The notes under the pieces are model-generated. The model searched no databases. It was not told where the DNA came from and saw only the letters and a program-made list of their open reading frames with translations. Positions 61,510-64,000 of a stretch of 64,000 nucleotides of DNA are shown in pieces. Position 1 is the stretch's first letter. Each line of letters opens with the position of its first letter. Location: contig CAZXCU010000002.1 in assembly GCA_964639245.1 (NCBI GenBank), positions 62,001-126,000 of the forward strand. Direction: 5' to 3'. The stretch is from SB15 sp964639245 (GTDB lineage Bacteria > Chloroflexota > Anaerolineae > Aggregatilineales > J027). A program made the translations under genes and the position numbers.

Positions 61510-61782
61510 ATGGAATGTCAGTTTTGCAAAACCCTGTCCGACGGGCAATGTCCAGCGCGGCAGCAAAAATTTTTCACGGCGGAAAGTATCCAAAGTTTGC
61601 GCGAATGTACCCCGTTTAGCGCATGGCAAACCCCCGCCAACATCGCCCGTAATTTTCACTATCACCCCAAACACGTTTTGCGGATGGTACGCGACTATCA
61701 TCAAAGGATTGCCGCGCACCGACAAGAAGGCCGCTATTATATTCTGCAATGTTCATTTGAACACTTCGTGCGGGGACGTTAA
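61510..61782 (+). CDS. Small cysteine-containing HTH-like protein
   Basis: 90 residues with AAGGA eight bases before the ATG. The N-terminus MECQFCKTLSDGQCPAR has a possible zinc knuckle. The rest (FTAESIQSLRECTPFSAW, then HPKHVLRMVRDYHQRI) is helical with a helix-turn-helix look. No family is recognised. Its last four bases overlap the gene below on the other strand. Confidence 0.6.
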   Translation: MECQFCKTLSDGQCPARQQKFFTAESIQSLRECTPFSAWQTPANIARNFHYHPKHVLRMVRDYHQRIAAHRQEGRYYILQCSFEHFVRGR

Positions 61783-62018
61783 TCTATCGCCCGCCCTAAA
61801 TAATCGCGCACGCCGTCCAACAGCACCAGCATATTTTCGGCGTGCGCCATAATCATCTGCACTGCTTCACGGTAAACATCGTCACTAAACGATTCTTGTT
61901 CCAACAACCGCGCATACGCATTGACGGAATGTAAGGGCATTTTCATCTCGCTAATCAAGATTTCCAATGCTTCTCGCGGCGGCAGCGACAGTGGAATGTG
62001 TAATTTTCGATTTGGCAT
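61779..62018 (-). CDS. Standalone HisKA-like domain lacking the histidine
   Basis: 79 residues matching only the HisKA dimerisation domain of a histidine kinase. EMKMPLHSVNAYARLLEQE aligns with H-box sequences of the HELRTPLTAIxGYxxLL type, but the phospho-acceptor position is Ser23. The second helix (REAVQMIMAHAENMLVLLDG) completes the helical hairpin. No ATPase domain follows. It could bind and sequester another kinase or regulator, which is an inference. Confidence 0.65.
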   Translation of the reverse strand: MPNRKLHIPLSLPPREALEILISEMKMPLHSVNAYARLLEQESFSDDVYREAVQMIMAHAENMLVLLDGVRDYLGRAID

Positions 62019-62176
62019 CGGGCAGGCAACCTAAACTTTCCCCTATTCTAACCATATTTTAACCGACAATGCCAAAATCCTAACTTTTCTTCATACGGTT
62101 TTCAAATTCCATGCGTTTTTGCGACTTTCGCTGTATCTCGTTAAGATTAAAATCTATTTATAGGTGAGGTCGTCGG

Positions 62177-62758
62177 ATGCGGTGGGGCAAACGCCATGCA
62201 GCCAATATCATCACAGGTTCGCGGTTGATGTTTTTACCCTTGTTTATCCTTGCCGCCGCCCTCAACCAACCCACGCTATTTGTTGGTTTGTTCATCCTGC
62301 ATTCGCTGGTGGATATTCTGGATGGCATCGTTGCCCGCCAGTTGCACATTCAATCCGATTTCGGTAGGCAATTAGATACTATTGTTGATGCGCTGGTATG
62401 GATTCCGGGCGTTTTACTATTTCTCTGGTTCTTGCGGGACGATCTGGACACTGTTTTTTCAGCCTATCCCCACCTGTTTATTATTCCAATACTCACATCG
62501 CTTCTGATGAATCTCACCGCGTATGCTTATCTACGCCGATTTGCCGCCATCCATCTTTACACCGCCAAACTCACCGCCGCTCTCATTTTTGTCCTGCTCA
62601 TGGTCATGCTTCTGGACAAATTTTACCCACTGCTTGGCTATGTTACGGCTATCACGGGTGTACTGTATCATCTGGAAGCCATGAGCATCTATTTTCTCCG
62701 CAAAGCAAAAACCGATGAGAATGTAACTTCACTCTGGGAAGTTATCCGCCAGCGTTGA
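62177..62758 (+). CDS. CDP-alcohol phosphatidyltransferase
   Basis: 193 residues, about six membrane helices. The catalytic motif is DILDGIVAR, then GRQLDTIVD, i.e. D-x2-D-G-x2-A-R-x8-G-x3-D-x3-D. It joins a CDP-activated lipid to an alcohol (inositol, glycerol phosphate or other), so it belongs to phospholipid synthesis. The alcohol is not readable. AGGTGAGG lies eight bases before the ATG. Confidence 0.88.
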   Translation: MRWGKRHAANIITGSRLMFLPLFILAAALNQPTLFVGLFILHSLVDILDGIVARQLHIQSDFGRQLDTIVDALVWIPGVLLFLWFLRDDLDTVFSAYPHLFIIPILTSLLMNLTAYAYLRRFAAIHLYTAKLTAALIFVLLMVMLLDKFYPLLGYVTAITGVLYHLEAMSIYFLRKAKTDENVTSLWEVIRQR

Positions 62759-62987
62759 ATATTCCCGGTACAGTCAGGGCAAATATCCCTCTTCTCCTGG
62801 TGAAAAGAGGGAAAATTCCAGCGAGGGTCTGAAAATTATCTAACGTGGGCGGGAATCGGGGCATGGTCTTATATTTTCTGCCTATCCCGCCGTAAATGCC
62901 GAAATTTCAGACGGCCTCTCATTCATGTTTACAAAGTACGAAAGGCTGGCCTGGCTTCTTTTCTGTGGTGAGGCCAACCGTTTATTG

Positions 62988-63851
62988 CTACTGCTGCACC
63001 AACTGGGCTTCAAATTCCTCTTTGGTTAGTGTGCCATTGATATAGTAATTGCGGAAGGCTTCGCCAGTAGAAGTCACCACCAGCACCCGTTCTGACCCAT
63101 CATAGGTTTCAACGACGATATTGGTAATTTCATTCGTTTCAGGCCACTCCTTAATCAGTGCGCCAAGCTGGTCAAGCGTATACAGCACATTCGGCAAATC
63201 ATATTCCGCCGAAAAACGGTTCAGTTGAATCAGAATGAGCGTATTGCCGGGGAAGACTTGAATCCCTGCATTATCCAGCACCGAGACACCGTTGTTCAGC
63301 AAAAAGTCGTTCAGCAAAGGATTCAAGGTTTCGCTGGAACGCAGGCCATTTTCATCCGTTTCGGTGGTGGTGGTCTCTTCTGCTGCTGTTTCAGCCGGTG
63401 TATTCAAATAATCCACCGCCGCCGCGATGTTGGTGCGAATTTCTGCCCGCAGTCCGTTAGAAAATTCCAGAAACTGGGTGGACTTGGCGGGATTTTCAAT
63501 TTGCCCATAGAGCATGGCAAACAGCAGTGAATTCAGCGCATCGTCCACGTCTTTTTTGAGGGGCAGCAAGCAGTCCGGCAGGGTGATGGTTGCCCACGCA
63601 TTGACCATCTCTTCGGCAAGGGTAATGCCTTCCAAAAAGGTCAGGTTGCCATTTTCAAAGGGTTCGAGCGTCTGGTCAATTTCATCCAACTGCGGGGTGG
63701 TTAAATTCAGGCTTTCAATCAGGGCTGGGTCGTTGCTGCGGTCACAATAGCGCAGATATTCAGGCGGTTCTTGGGCAGAGGTTCGATTTATTGGCAGTAC
63801 GGCGACCACCAGCACAGCCACAAATCCAATGGTTATTAGACGGCGTATCAC
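62988..63851 (-). CDS. Secreted protein of unknown function
   Basis: 287 residues with a signal peptide (ITIGFVAVLVVAVLPI, cleavage after TSA near 27). A helical part (30-150) includes TPQLDEIDQTLEPFENGNLT. A Thr/Glu linker follows, then a C-terminal domain with TLILIQLNRFSAEYDLPN and a strand-rich end. No family recognised. The gap 62759-62987 holds one CCCTCTTCTC-type hairpin (62789-62812) and no gene. Confidence 0.66.
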   Translation of the reverse strand: MIRRLITIGFVAVLVVAVLPINRTSAQEPPEYLRYCDRSNDPALIESLNLTTPQLDEIDQTLEPFENGNLTFLEGITLAEEMVNAWATITLPDCLLPLKKDVDDALNSLLFAMLYGQIENPAKSTQFLEFSNGLRAEIRTNIAAAVDYLNTPAETAAEETTTTETDENGLRSSETLNPLLNDFLLNNGVSVLDNAGIQVFPGNTLILIQLNRFSAEYDLPNVLYTLDQLGALIKEWPETNEITNIVVETYDGSERVLVVTSTGEAFRNYYINGTLTKEEFEAQLVQQ

Positions 63852-64000
63852 GCTTTCGTCTCCTCATCCTAAATAAACAATTGAGAAAATCCATGTTCAT
63901 TTTATTCTGTTTGGGCGCTCTGGCAAATGCTAAAATAGGCGATAGGTGGACAGTCGTTTGTCACATCACCTAGCATGACCGCATAAACAGAGGATTGAGG

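Overview
The window looks like part of a Chloroflexota (Anaerolineae-like) chromosome. The support is indirect: mid-GC composition with frequent TTG starts, DUF4397 surface proteins with Thr/Pro/Glu linkers, a kinase-AAA-TPR giant protein, an adenosine kinase of the actinobacterial (Rv2202c) kind, and many GC-rich palindromic repeats. No rRNA, phage, transposase or CRISPR array was seen. One tRNA gene (Pro, GGG) is present.

Layout. 0.1-9.5 kb (minus strand) is a large SUF iron-sulfur assembly operon: sufC, sufB (carrying an in-frame intein), sufD, rhodanese, a membrane protein, a STAS-like protein, sufE, sufS and a Nudix hydrolase. A MIP18/DUF59 gene is transcribed divergently from a promoter pair whose two -35 boxes form an inverted repeat. 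10-20 kb holds a transmembrane TIR protein with 14 WD40 repeats, a DUF4397 lipoprotein, tRNA-Pro, an AT-rich DUF3467/VapBC-like cassette, phosphofructokinase, and a TIR gene four bases upstream of glycerate kinase. 20-30 kb holds an AI-2E-type permease, a glycosyltransferase, a PHP phosphoesterase, an adenosine kinase/GNAT/S-adenosylhomocysteine hydrolase group, and a large DUF4397/SH3 secreted protein.

30-40 kb holds a DsbA-like thiol oxidoreductase, a glycosidase-like TIM barrel, a PAS histidine kinase, and a coupled methyltransferase / GT39-like / winged-helix-TIR / STAS-like operon. 40-50 kb holds a metallophosphoesterase, the kinase-AAA-TPR protein, an MFS transporter, a three-gene copper/heme membrane cluster (PCYCGC protein, DUF1573 protein, cupredoxin-cytochrome c), a HAD-DinB fusion, and EF-P with a candidate small RNA upstream. 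50-64 kb holds two exonuclease III paralogues flanking a Uma2 nuclease, an era operon with a DUF1385 protein and a membrane glycosyltransferase, a second VapBC pair, two tandem pentapeptide-repeat membrane proteins, a standalone HisKA-like domain lacking its phospho-histidine, and a CDP-alcohol phosphatidyltransferase.

The most noteworthy points are: the SufB intein; three TIR proteins in different operonic settings; palindromic repeats that fill operon gaps and are also translated in frame inside a membrane glycosyltransferase; a DUF1385 protein with an inserted SH3-like segment; and several candidate structured RNAs. All functional calls come from reading motifs by eye, without database searches.
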